The translations under genes were made by a program, and so were the position numbers. Below are positions 15,272-23,668 of a DNA stretch of 64,000 bases, piece by piece; the first letter of the stretch is position 1; every line of letters begins with the position of its first letter. Where the stretch lies: contig JAIBEZ010000044.1 in assembly GCA_019459485.1 (NCBI GenBank), positions 62,001 through 126,000 of the forward strand. Direction: 5' to 3'. This DNA comes from Prolixibacteraceae bacterium (lineage in GTDB: Bacteria > Bacteroidota > Bacteroidia > Bacteroidales > Prolixibacteraceae). The notes under the pieces are model-generated. The model worked only from the letters and a program-made list of their open reading frames with translations, had not been told where the DNA came from and ran no database searches.

Positions 15272-16859
15272 GTTCTTGTATGTTTATCGGAAAATATATC
15301 ATGAATTTAGTTCCTTTATTTATATCACTTTCCACCTTTATTTTACCATGGTGAGCGTCAATAATCTTTTTCACATAGCTTAATCCCAGCCCGAATCCTT
15401 TTACATCGTGCACATTTCCGGTAGGAACGCGGTAGAACCGCTCAAAAATCTGGCCAACATATTCTTTCTGAATCCCAATACCGTTGTCTTTCACCGAAAT
15501 AACCAGAAAATCGTCTGTTACTTCCGTTGAAATATGGATCTTAGGCTCGTCTTTACTATATTTTACTGCGTTGTCGAGCAAGTTAAACAAAACATTGGTA
15601 ATATGCACATCATCACCTTTAATGATTGAAGGTTCGGCCGCCAAATTGCTAGTTAACTCACCGTTTTTTGATTTTACCCGAAGTTCGAAATTTAATACAA
15701 CAGAAGTAATCAGGGCATTTAAATTTACTTCCTTGAACTTGAGTTTTAGTTTTCCTTCGTTAAAAACAGCCATTTGCAGAACTTTCTCAACCTGGGTCGT
15801 CAACCGCTTGCTTTCCTGATAGATAATTCCGGAGATATGTTCGATGGTTTTAGGAGTATTGGCAACAGAATTGTCACGCAGCATTTGACTGGCGAGCGAA
15901 ATAGTTGAAATCGGTGTTTTCAGCTCGTGAGTCATGTTGTTGATGAAATCGTTTTTGATGATCGATAATTTTTTCTGTCTCAGGATGATCAGGATCGTGA
16001 ATATGAAAATGCCTATCAGCATAGCTGTAAGCACAATGGTTGGGATAACCAGAATGCCGGTTTGTTTCAGAAGATAACCATCCCTTTTCGGGAAATATAA
16101 ATATAGATAATTTGGTTTTTTTAAATCGGCTAAGTCGTTGGGAAATAATAGTGCAGGATATTCTTTCTGTTGGCGGGGAGTATAATTTTTCACTCCAAAG
16201 ATTCCTTTTTCTTCTCCTCTGTAAAATGATTTTACTGCGTATTTAAAATCAAGGGTTACACCTGAATTTTTCAACTCTGTTTTAATCAGGCGCCCCAGGG
16301 TTTGAGCCTCAATTCGTTCTTCAATCGGCAAACTTGAGAGCATTACTGCAATTTGAGTCACCTGAAGCATTTGTGCCCATCGGTTCATCCTGTTTTCGTA
16401 TTGCTGGCTTACATAGCCGTCATAGTCGTGAATGATGTCAAATGCATTCGGAAAATCACCCGGTTTACCTCTTTCAATCGGTTTTTCTATTGGTGGTTCT
16501 TCATAACCAATCGTAAGTTCTTCACTGATAATGTTACCTGAAGCACGCTGTGAATACTGAAAGGAGAGCTGGATATTTTGCTGGTTATTAACACCTGGAT
16601 TGGTGCGTTGCAGGTTGTTGTTTGGGAATATTCCGTTATTGCGGGGAGCAAACAATTTTTTCGAATGCTCGTTCAACTTCAAAGACTCTTCCATTTCAAG
16701 CCTGATGATGACTTGATTTAAGGCGCTCTTAACGGCAGCATCAAATTGTTCTTCTTTTATTTCAAGAGCTTTCAAAATTGAGTTGGTCTGAACCAGGATC
16801 AAACTGGTCATCACCAAAGCCATCAGAACTATCAATGTTAGTATAACCCTTCTGCTCAT
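15234..16859 (-). CDS. rprX: Sensor histidine kinase, RprX-like
   Basis: A 541-residue membrane kinase with a first membrane segment at about 5-25, a long periplasmic sensor region and a second membrane segment near 265-290. The HisKA domain has its H-box in NNMTHELKTPIST, followed by an HATPase_c domain with LLDNAVKYS, VKDNGIGI and GFGLGLSYV. The periplasmic domain is not similar to a sensor I can name. I use the ATG at 16859 because a TAnnTTTG element ends 8 bases upstream of it; an alternative ATG at 16901 would put that promoter inside the gene. It pairs with the overlapping rprY. Confidence 0.88.
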   Translation of the reverse strand: MSRRVILTLIVLMALVMTSLILVQTNSILKALEIKEEQFDAAVKSALNQVIIRLEMEESLKLNEHSKKLFAPRNNGIFPNNNLQRTNPGVNNQQNIQLSFQYSQRASGNIISEELTIGYEEPPIEKPIERGKPGDFPNAFDIIHDYDGYVSQQYENRMNRWAQMLQVTQIAVMLSSLPIEERIEAQTLGRLIKTELKNSGVTLDFKYAVKSFYRGEEKGIFGVKNYTPRQQKEYPALLFPNDLADLKKPNYLYLYFPKRDGYLLKQTGILVIPTIVLTAMLIGIFIFTILIILRQKKLSIIKNDFINNMTHELKTPISTISLASQMLRDNSVANTPKTIEHISGIIYQESKRLTTQVEKVLQMAVFNEGKLKLKFKEVNLNALITSVVLNFELRVKSKNGELTSNLAAEPSIIKGDDVHITNVLFNLLDNAVKYSKDEPKIHISTEVTDDFLVISVKDNGIGIQKEYVGQIFERFYRVPTGNVHDVKGFGLGLSYVKKIIDAHHGKIKVESDINKGTKFMIYFPINIQEHGKKSKIAIGRG

Positions 16860-16866
16860 AATATTG

Positions 16867-16874
16867 CAAATATA
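16867..16874 (-). promoter_or_regulatory. -7 promoter element for rprX-rprY
   Basis: TATATTTG on the minus strand matches TAnnTTTG exactly, with TTG 17 bases upstream as a possible -33. The predicted transcription start falls only a few bases before the ATG at 16859. Confidence 0.5.
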
Positions 16875-16940
16875 ACCTTTTGAAACACTGTCAATAAACA
16901 CTTAACAATATTTAACACTGGATTTTTTCAAGGTAGCTGG

Positions 16941-17696
16941 CTACTCAGAACCATCGTCAGAAGGAAAGTTTTTATTGATTTTATCGATGGCTACTTTAGA
17001 TGCATTTTGCTGGGCTTCTTTTTTTGATGTTCCGGAACCTTTGCCCCAAAGTTCATCGTTCACTTCGATGCTTGCAACAAACCAGGGTTGCTTTCCGTCG
17101 TTTTTACTTTCATCAACAGTATCGAAGGAAACTGCCCTTTTATTTTTTTGCGACCATTCGATCAGTTGGCTTTTGTAATTTGTATTTGTATTCTGAACTT
17201 CAGCCAGATTGACATAGTTGTTAAGTAATTTTCGGGTAATGAATTTTTTTGTTTCATGAAAACCTTTGTCAAGATAAATGGCTCCGATAAGCGCTTCGAG
17301 GGTGTCTCCATAAATATGACTTGATTCGATGGTGGAGGTAGTATTCGATTGGATGTAATGGTTCAGACCGATCTGATAGGTAAGCTGGGTCAAAAAGCTG
17401 CGGTTCACCAATTTGGAACGCATTTGTGTGAGGTAGCCTTCGTCCTGATTTGGAAACCTGTTGTATAAAAAATCGGCGATCGCGGCACCCAAGATGGCAT
17501 CTCCAAGGTATTCGAGCCGCTCATTGTTGATATAATTGCGTTGCGAGTCAACCTTTGAGGCTGACTTATGAATGACTGCGATGTCGTATATCCGCAGATT
17601 GGTTGGATAGAATCCGAGCAACGATCTTAAAAACAAATAAAACTCTTTTCTAGGAGAAGAAAAGAGTTTTATTCTTTGAACGATGGTTCGTATCAC
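16941..17696 (-). CDS. rnc: Ribonuclease III
   Basis: Double-strand-specific endoribonuclease for rRNA processing and RNA turnover, 251 residues. The RNase III signature NERLEYLGDAIL is near residues 58-69, the second acidic site is in DTLEALIGAIYLD near 130-142, and a dsRNA-binding domain occupies about 170-245 with the terminal GSGTSKKEAQQNASKVA. It starts five bases after fabF, completing the acpP-fabF-rnc operon common in bacteria. Of the possible starts, this one is kept because of the tight junction with fabF. Confidence 0.96.
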   Translation of the reverse strand: MIRTIVQRIKLFSSPRKEFYLFLRSLLGFYPTNLRIYDIAVIHKSASKVDSQRNYINNERLEYLGDAILGAAIADFLYNRFPNQDEGYLTQMRSKLVNRSFLTQLTYQIGLNHYIQSNTTSTIESSHIYGDTLEALIGAIYLDKGFHETKKFITRKLLNNYVNLAEVQNTNTNYKSQLIEWSQKNKRAVSFDTVDESKNDGKQPWFVASIEVNDELWGKGSGTSKKEAQQNASKVAIDKINKNFPSDDGSE

Positions 17697-17701
17697 TTGT
17701 A

Positions 17702-18943
17702 CTAAATTTTCTTGAAGATAACAGTTGCATTGTGCCCACCAAAACCAAACGTGTTACTTAAAGCAGTTTTGATTTTGCGCTCCTTTGCCACATTGAAAGT
17801 GAAATCGAGTTTTGGGTCAATCTCAGGATCATTTGTAAAGTGGTTAATTGTAGGCGGAATGATTCCATTCTGAATTGCAAGGATACTTGCAATTGCTTCA
17901 ACAGCTCCGGTGGCTCCCAATAAGTGACCAGTCATTGATTTGCTTGAACTGATGCTTATTTTGTAAGCATGTTCTTTAAATAATTTCTGGATAGCTTGTG
18001 GTTCAGCAATATCTCCCAAAGGAGTTGAAGTTCCGTGAACATTGATGTAATCGATGTCTTCAGTATTCATACCTGCGTCTTCCAAAGCCCATTTCATGCA
18101 CAAGGTTGCACCACCTGATTCAGGGTCGGGGGCAGTCATGTGGTATGCATCAGCAGACATGCCTCCGCCAACCATCTCTGCATAAATCCGGGCACCCCGT
18201 TTTACTGCATGTTCATATTCCTCGAGAATGAGAGCTCCGGCTCCTTCGCCCATCACAAACCCATCGCGGTCTAAATCAAACGGACGTGATGCCGTCATCG
18301 GATCGCTGTTTCGGGTTGATAGGGCCCGCATGGAATTAAATCCAGCCAAACCTGCAGGATTTATTGCTGCCTCTGAACCTCCGGAGATAAAGACATCCAC
18401 CTTACCCATACGAATATAATTCATCGCTTCGATAAGGGCTGTAGAGGAAGAAGCACATGCTGTTACCGTTGTGAAATTTGGTCCCCTGAATCCGTAGCGG
18501 ATAGAAAGCAGACCACTCGCAATGTTGGCAATCATTTTCGGAATGAAGTACGGAGAATAACGAGGCATCTCGTTTTTGTAATTCAGTGTTTCTTCAAAGA
18601 ACGTTTGTAAACCTCCAATTCCGGCACCCCATACAACACCTGCCCGATCTTTGTCGATCTTTTCGAGATCAAGACCCGAATCTTCCATCGCCTGCGCTGC
18701 TGCTGCATACGCATACAAGGTAAAAGGATCGTGTTTCCTGATTTCTTTTTTCTCTACGTAAATAGCCGGATCAAAATCTTTCAGCTCGCAGGCAAAAGTT
18801 GTTTTGTGTGTTGAAGCATCAAAATGGGTGATGGGGCCTGCGCCGCTTCTCCCATTTTTTAAGCCATCCCAGAATTCCTCAATAGAATTACCAAGCGGGT
18901 TTACAGTTCCAAGTCCGGTAACAACTACCCGTTTAAATTCCAT
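17702..18943 (-). CDS. fabF: Beta-ketoacyl-ACP synthase II (FabF)
   Basis: Condensing enzyme of fatty-acid elongation: malonyl-ACP plus acyl-ACP gives 3-ketoacyl-ACP. At 413 residues it has the normal length. The nucleophilic Cys163 lies in TVTACASSS, and the catalytic histidines are in NVHGTSTPLGD near 303 and MTGHLLGATGA near 340. The C-terminal NTFGFGGHNATVIF is typical. It follows acpP by 19 bases. Confidence 0.97.
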   Translation of the reverse strand: MEFKRVVVTGLGTVNPLGNSIEEFWDGLKNGRSGAGPITHFDASTHKTTFACELKDFDPAIYVEKKEIRKHDPFTLYAYAAAAQAMEDSGLDLEKIDKDRAGVVWGAGIGGLQTFFEETLNYKNEMPRYSPYFIPKMIANIASGLLSIRYGFRGPNFTTVTACASSSTALIEAMNYIRMGKVDVFISGGSEAAINPAGLAGFNSMRALSTRNSDPMTASRPFDLDRDGFVMGEGAGALILEEYEHAVKRGARIYAEMVGGGMSADAYHMTAPDPESGGATLCMKWALEDAGMNTEDIDYINVHGTSTPLGDIAEPQAIQKLFKEHAYKISISSSKSMTGHLLGATGAVEAIASILAIQNGIIPPTINHFTNDPEIDPKLDFTFNVAKERKIKTALSNTFGFGGHNATVIFKKI

Positions 18944-18962
18944 AAATGTCGTTTTGTTATTA

Positions 18963-19199
18963 TTACTTCAAATTTGCTTCAATGTGCGTGATCGCTTCAC
19001 CAACTGTTGAAATCTTTTCAGCCTGGTCATCCGGAATGGCCAAATCAAATTCTTTTTCAAATTCCATAATCAATTCAACGGTGTCAAGTGAATCAGCACC
19101 AAGGTCATTGGTGAATGATGCTTCATTGGTTACTTCACTTTCGTCAACACCTAATTTGTCAACAATAATTGCTTTTACTTTTGCTGCAACGTCAGACAT
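18963..19199 (-). CDS. acpP: Acyl carrier protein
   Basis: A 78-residue acidic four-helix carrier protein. Ser37 in GADSLDTVE is the 4'-phosphopantetheine attachment site. First gene of acpP-fabF-rnc, with a well-formed promoter upstream. Confidence 0.97.
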   Translation of the reverse strand: MSDVAAKVKAIIVDKLGVDESEVTNEASFTNDLGADSLDTVELIMEFEKEFDLAIPDDQAEKISTVGEAITHIEANLK

Positions 19200-19246
19200 A
19201 ACTCTAATTTTTGGTTAATATTAAAATAGTTTCAAAAAATTCGATG

Positions 19247-19278
19247 CAAAGTAATAAATTTACCCCTGATATTTCAAA
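19247..19278 (-). promoter_or_regulatory. Promoter of the acpP-fabF-rnc operon
   Basis: On the minus strand TTTG (plus 19275-19278) is followed after exactly 20 bases by TTACTTTG (plus 19247-19254), close to the Bacteroidota consensus TTTG-N19/20-TAnnTTTG. It is the best-formed promoter in the window. Confidence 0.6.
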
Positions 19279-19393
19279 CAAATTTTGAATTAAATAGATG
19301 AATAAAGCTTGAATGATATTGTTGTGAGATCTATATTTGAACTTTTCATTCCAAAATTCCATTAAGCATAAAACTTAAAAAATTGTACATTAA

Positions 19394-19972
19394 ATGAAAC
19401 GAATTGCCATTTTCGCCTCTGGTGCCGGAACAAATGCACAAAAAATAATTGAGCATTTTTTAAATAGTAAGGAGATTGTTGTTGATTCTCTTTGGTCGAA
19501 TGATGAAAATGCTTACGCATTGATCAGGGCCGAAAAACTCGGAATTGAGACTTTTACTTTTGACAGTGATGAGTTTTACCGGTCGAACGAAATTCTGGAT
19601 CGATTGTACGATCATCGTATTGACATGATAGTGCTGGCCGGGTTCCTTTGGTTGGTGCCACGTAACCTGACCGAATTGTTTACAGTCGTAAATATACATC
19701 CGGCTTTGCTGCCAAAATACGGTGGAAAGGGAATGTTTGGAATGAATGTGCATAAGGCCGTTTTGGCATCAAAAGATAAGGAATCAGGAATTACCATTCA
19801 TCGGGTAAATCAGGACTACGACAAGGGTAAAATCATTTTTCAGGCAACCTGTCCGATATTGCCCAAGGATACTCCTGAAACACTTGCTGCCCGGATTCAT
19901 GAACTCGAGCATGAACATTACCCAAAAGTTATTGAAGAAATACTATTGAATGAAGAGGATGAAAACGCATAA
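19394..19972 (+). CDS. purN: Phosphoribosylglycinamide formyltransferase (PurN)
   Basis: Third step of purine synthesis: transfers formyl from 10-formyl-THF to GAR. At 192 residues it has a normal length. It shows the N-terminal ASGAGTNAQKI, the catalytic His102 in NIHPALLPKYGGKGMFG, and SGITIHRVNQDYDKG containing the second catalytic region. Divergent from acpP and monocistronic, with a terminator downstream. Confidence 0.95.
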   Translation: MKRIAIFASGAGTNAQKIIEHFLNSKEIVVDSLWSNDENAYALIRAEKLGIETFTFDSDEFYRSNEILDRLYDHRIDMIVLAGFLWLVPRNLTELFTVVNIHPALLPKYGGKGMFGMNVHKAVLASKDKESGITIHRVNQDYDKGKIIFQATCPILPKDTPETLAARIHELEHEHYPKVIEEILLNEEDENA

Positions 19973-20006
19973 TGACTATTTTGTGCCACAAATCATTCAT
20001 ATTTAT

Positions 20007-20046
20007 AAAAAAAGCGGTGGCGGTTGATTTCGGCCATCGCTTTTTT
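20007..20046 (+). terminator. Intrinsic terminator after purN
   Basis: GCGGTGGC (20014-20021) pairs with GCCATCGC (20033-20040), flanked by A and T runs on the two sides and followed by TTTTTT. It should work on the plus strand and partly in both directions. Confidence 0.8.
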
Positions 20047-20077
20047 ACATTTAAGACCTAAACTAACCTATGGCAAT

Positions 20078-21508
20078 ATGAACTTTACAAATTTAACCCG
20101 CCTCGCAATTACCTTTTTATTATTAATTCCATTCGCGGGTTTTCCGCAAACTGTACTTCAGTTTGAAACGCCTGTAAAACAACGACTTTTTGTACTCACC
20201 GACATTACAAATGAGCCTGATGATCAGGAATCGCTGGTGCGCTTACTGGTTTATGCCAACGAATACGATCTGGAGGGGATAATTGCGACTACTTCAACTC
20301 ATTTGCGTAATCAGACCAGAAAAGACAAGATTGAAAAGCTGGTGCGCGATTACGGAATGGTGAAACCCAATCTGGATAAACATGCGCCGGGATATCCAAC
20401 AATGGAGTATTTGCTGAGCATTGCTTCGGAGCACCTTCCGGTTTACAGCATGGACGGAGTGGGGGACGGGAAGGATTCACCGGGTTCTGAATTACTGATC
20501 AAGGCTGCTGACAGCGCCGACGACCGCCCGATTTGGGTATCGGTTTGGGGCGGCGCTAACTGCCTGGCACAGGCGCTCTGGAAAGTGCGTGAAACCCGCA
20601 GCGAAGAAGCTGTTCATAAATTTGTTTCAAAGCTGAAAGTTTATTCCATTTCCGATCAGGATTTTGCTGGGCAATGGATTCGCAACAATTTTCCTGAAAT
20701 TTTTTACATCGTCGATGCATCGGCCGGCGATTCGTGGTTCGAATATTACAAAGCCACCTGGACCGGCATCTCTGGCGACCGATTCTACAAAAACGGCCCG
20801 GGCTTGCATCAGGAACTGGTTGACAATTCCTGGCTGGCAGCCAACATCCGCGAAAATCATGGTCCGCTGGGTGAGAACTATCTCAAATTCGATTACATTA
20901 TGGAAGGCGACACACCCTCTTTTCTGGGACTCATCAACAACGGGCTGGGATGGTACATCAGTCCGGCTTATGGTGGCTGGGGCGGAAGGTATGAGCTTTA
21001 CCGTCCGTACGCCGAAAAAGCCAAAATCTGGACGAGCTCGGTCAATACACAGGACGAAATCATTCAGTCCGACGGACGAAAAGAAGCCTCCAATCAGGCT
21101 ACTATCTGGCGGTGGCGCGAAGCCTATCAACACGACTTTGCTGCGAGGATGGATTGGAATATTGCCGATAATTTTAAAAAAGCCAACCACAACCCTGTAT
21201 TAACTTTGAACGGCAATACAGGAAAAGCAATTGCTTTGGCCAAAATTAAATCAGGAGAAAAAGTGCAGCTTTCGGCCAAAGGCAGCAGCGATCCCGATGG
21301 CGATCAAGTCGTTTATCGCTGGTTTATTTACCGCGAAGCCGGAGGTTTCAGCGGAACACTTGAACTGACCAATCCAACTTCCGAAGAAATAAGTTTTGCC
21401 ATGCCCGAACTCAAAAAAGGTCAGGAGCTGCATCTGATTCTGGAAGTAAAAGATGCGGGGATACCTTCGCTTTTCAGCTACCGACGGGCGGTGTTGACAA
21501 ATTTGTGA
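20078..21508 (+). CDS. Exported DUF1593 (nucleoside-hydrolase-like) protein
   Basis: A 476-residue exported protein with a signal peptide (about 1-23, ending GFPQ). The DUF1593 catalytic-like domain begins RLFVLTDITNEPDDQESLVR; the DxxNEPDD pattern resembles the metal-binding aspartates of inosine/uridine nucleoside hydrolases. A C-terminal Ig-like domain (about 370-475) contains GSSDPDGDQVVYRWFIY. Such proteins are common in polysaccharide-utilisation regions, but their substrate is not established. I start at the ATG giving a proper signal peptide; an upstream in-frame ATG at 20024 would fall in the terminator. First of three genes for exported enzymes in a row. Confidence 0.85.
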   Translation: MNFTNLTRLAITFLLLIPFAGFPQTVLQFETPVKQRLFVLTDITNEPDDQESLVRLLVYANEYDLEGIIATTSTHLRNQTRKDKIEKLVRDYGMVKPNLDKHAPGYPTMEYLLSIASEHLPVYSMDGVGDGKDSPGSELLIKAADSADDRPIWVSVWGGANCLAQALWKVRETRSEEAVHKFVSKLKVYSISDQDFAGQWIRNNFPEIFYIVDASAGDSWFEYYKATWTGISGDRFYKNGPGLHQELVDNSWLAANIRENHGPLGENYLKFDYIMEGDTPSFLGLINNGLGWYISPAYGGWGGRYELYRPYAEKAKIWTSSVNTQDEIIQSDGRKEASNQATIWRWREAYQHDFAARMDWNIADNFKKANHNPVLTLNGNTGKAIALAKIKSGEKVQLSAKGSSDPDGDQVVYRWFIYREAGGFSGTLELTNPTSEEISFAMPELKKGQELHLILEVKDAGIPSLFSYRRAVLTNL

Positions 21509-21661
21509 AGGCGAAGTAATTTCGGTAATTATAAAAGTGACAGATAGAATTTGATTTTAAGTCATCTCTCATTTTATTCGTTTAAATTAGTGGCTCAGAA
21601 ATGCGAAATATTATCTGTTCCGAAACATACCAATCATTTTAAAAACCTAATAAAGTATTCC

Positions 21662-22528
21662 ATGAAAAAACAAATCGTTTCGCTTTTAACATTCTGCATG
21701 TTAGTGCCTGCATTGCTTTTTGCACAAGCTGGTAAAGTATCCGACAACCTGACGTTGACCAGTAAAATCCTGAAAATGGACCGGAAATATGCCATTTATC
21801 TTCCAGCCGATTATGAAACATCGGGGCGAAGTTATCCTGTTTTGTACCTTCTGCATGGAGCGGGCGACGACCACTCGGGCTGGGTGCAGTTTGGCGAAGT
21901 AAAAAACATTGCCGACAAAGCCATTCAGGAAGGAAAATCAACCGCCATGATTATTGTGATGCCCGATGGAAATACCGGTCAGCGTGGCTATTTCAACAGT
22001 CCGAAAGGCGACTGGAATTACGAAGATTTTTTCTTTCAGGAATTTATGCCCTTTATTGAAAAAACATACAGAATCAGGGCTGAAAAGCGTTACCGTGCTA
22101 TTTCAGGCTTGTCGATGGGTGGCGGCGGAACTTTCATGTACGCGCTGCACCATCCCGAATTGTTCTCATCAGCTTGTCCGTTGAGCGCGTATTGCGGACC
22201 TCTTTCGGCAGAAGAATTGTCCCGACCCTGGGAAAAGCACCTCGAAGGGCTGACCGATCAGCAAAAACTAGATTACTACAAGCGGCACAGCGCCCTTGAG
22301 CTGATCAATGCCATGCCTGACGATCAGAAAAAATCAGTTCGCTGGTACATCGACTGTGGCGACGACGATTTTCTATACGAAGGCAACAGTCTGGTTCACA
22401 TTGCCATGAAAAAGAAGGAAATTCCGCACGAATTCCGCATTCGTGATGGAGCCCATAATTGGACCTACTGGCGCGAATCGCTTCCAACGGTTCTTGAATT
22501 TATTACACAAGCATTTCATCAATACTAA
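21662..22528 (+). CDS. Secreted esterase of the CE1/esterase D (feruloyl-esterase-like) family
   Basis: A 288-residue alpha/beta hydrolase with a cleavable signal peptide (about 1-20, ALLFAQA). It has the oxyanion-region motif YLLHGAGDDHSGW, the nucleophile Ser in GLSMGGGG near residue 150, Asp in DCGDDDF and His in RDGAHNWTYW near the C-terminus, so the triad is complete. Relatives remove acyl or feruloyl groups from polysaccharides, or hydrolyse S-formylglutathione. The signal peptide and neighbours favour a carbohydrate esterase. The next gene starts 14 bases downstream. Confidence 0.88.
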   Translation: MKKQIVSLLTFCMLVPALLFAQAGKVSDNLTLTSKILKMDRKYAIYLPADYETSGRSYPVLYLLHGAGDDHSGWVQFGEVKNIADKAIQEGKSTAMIIVMPDGNTGQRGYFNSPKGDWNYEDFFFQEFMPFIEKTYRIRAEKRYRAISGLSMGGGGTFMYALHHPELFSSACPLSAYCGPLSAEELSRPWEKHLEGLTDQQKLDYYKRHSALELINAMPDDQKKSVRWYIDCGDDDFLYEGNSLVHIAMKKKEIPHEFRIRDGAHNWTYWRESLPTVLEFITQAFHQY

Positions 22529-22542
22529 TAAAACTTAACGCT

Positions 22543-23454
22543 ATGAAAACCACACGCCGTTCATTTATTCAAAACAGCGCTATTCTGCTTGCCGGAACTG
22601 CTCTTTTATCCAAAACTGCCTGCGCAGTCGCCAAACCATCCGAAATTATTGGTCTCCAGCTTTATTCCGTCCGCGATGCCATGAACAACGATCCGGTCGG
22701 CACGCTCACCGAACTGGCCAAAATTGGGTACAAACATGTGGAACATGCCAACTACATCGATCGCAAATTTTATGGTTTTGAAGCCAAAGAATTCAGGAAA
22801 GTACTCGATGACCTGGGATTGAAAATGCCTGCCGGACACACCGTAATGGGAAAAGACCATTGGGATGCAGGTCTGAATGACTTTACCGATGCATGGAAAT
22901 ATACAGTTGAGGATGCTGCCTACATGGGACAGAAATATGTAATCAGCCCATGGATGGACGAAAGTATGCGTTCGACCTATGATGATTTGGTTCGTTACCT
23001 GGATATATTTAATCTTTGTGGCGACCTTTGTCAGAAATCAGGGATGAAATTTGGCTATCACAATCACTGGGCCGAATTCACCGAAGAGCTAAATGGAATG
23101 AAACTTTTCGACATCATGATGCAAAAGCTCGATGTCAATAAAGTGGTGATGCAGCTTGATATTGGCAATATGTACATCGCCGGAGCCAAAGCGCTGGATG
23201 TGATCAACCAGTATCCCGGAAAGTTTGAGATGATTCATGTAAAAGACGAAATTGCTGTTGATACGGCAGAAAAATACGAAAGCGCCATTTTGGGTCAGGG
23301 AATCATTCCGGTTAAAGAGGTGTTGGATATTTGTCGTACATCAGGCGGAACAAAAGTTTACATCATCGAGCAGGAGGCCTACCAGGGCAAAGACCCGATG
23401 GCTTGCATGAAAGAGAATTTTGATATTATGAAAGAATGGGGCTACCAATCGTAA
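22543..23454 (+). CDS. Sugar phosphate isomerase/epimerase-fold protein with Tat-like signal
   Basis: A 303-residue TIM-barrel protein of the xylose-isomerase-like/AP-endonuclease 2 superfamily. The N-terminus TRRSFIQNSAILLAGTALL looks like a twin-arginine signal, and SKTAC may be a lipobox. Metal-ligand regions typical of the family are visible: IGLQLYSVRD, HNHWAEF, LDIGNMYIAGA, MIHVKDE and IEQEAY. Exported members are frequent in Bacteroidota carbohydrate clusters, and some act as 3-keto-glycoside hydrolases or epimerases. Probably co-transcribed with the esterase gene. Confidence 0.87.
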   Translation: MKTTRRSFIQNSAILLAGTALLSKTACAVAKPSEIIGLQLYSVRDAMNNDPVGTLTELAKIGYKHVEHANYIDRKFYGFEAKEFRKVLDDLGLKMPAGHTVMGKDHWDAGLNDFTDAWKYTVEDAAYMGQKYVISPWMDESMRSTYDDLVRYLDIFNLCGDLCQKSGMKFGYHNHWAEFTEELNGMKLFDIMMQKLDVNKVVMQLDIGNMYIAGAKALDVINQYPGKFEMIHVKDEIAVDTAEKYESAILGQGIIPVKEVLDICRTSGGTKVYIIEQEAYQGKDPMACMKENFDIMKEWGYQS

Positions 23455-23578
23455 TCCAAAAGCTAAAATAAGAGGTTTACGTATGCTTTTTCACCTGTAA
23501 TTTTCCGTAAATGCATGATAAAAGTTGTTAATTTTTGAGGTTTCCATTTCGATCTTATCAATCCTAAGTTATTCAGGG

Positions 23579-23586
23579 TACTTTTG
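23579..23586 (+). promoter_or_regulatory. Candidate -7 promoter element for maeB
   Basis: TACTTTTG is an exact TAnnTTTG match, 83 bases before the maeB ATG. No clear -33 was seen. Nothing else is recognisable in the 214-base gap. Confidence 0.4.
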
Positions 23587-23668
23587 TCCTTCTCAATTCT
23601 TCGCCTGAAATTATAAATTCAGGACAAACAGGATGGAGAAATAGTATTCACAAATACATTTTATTGAG

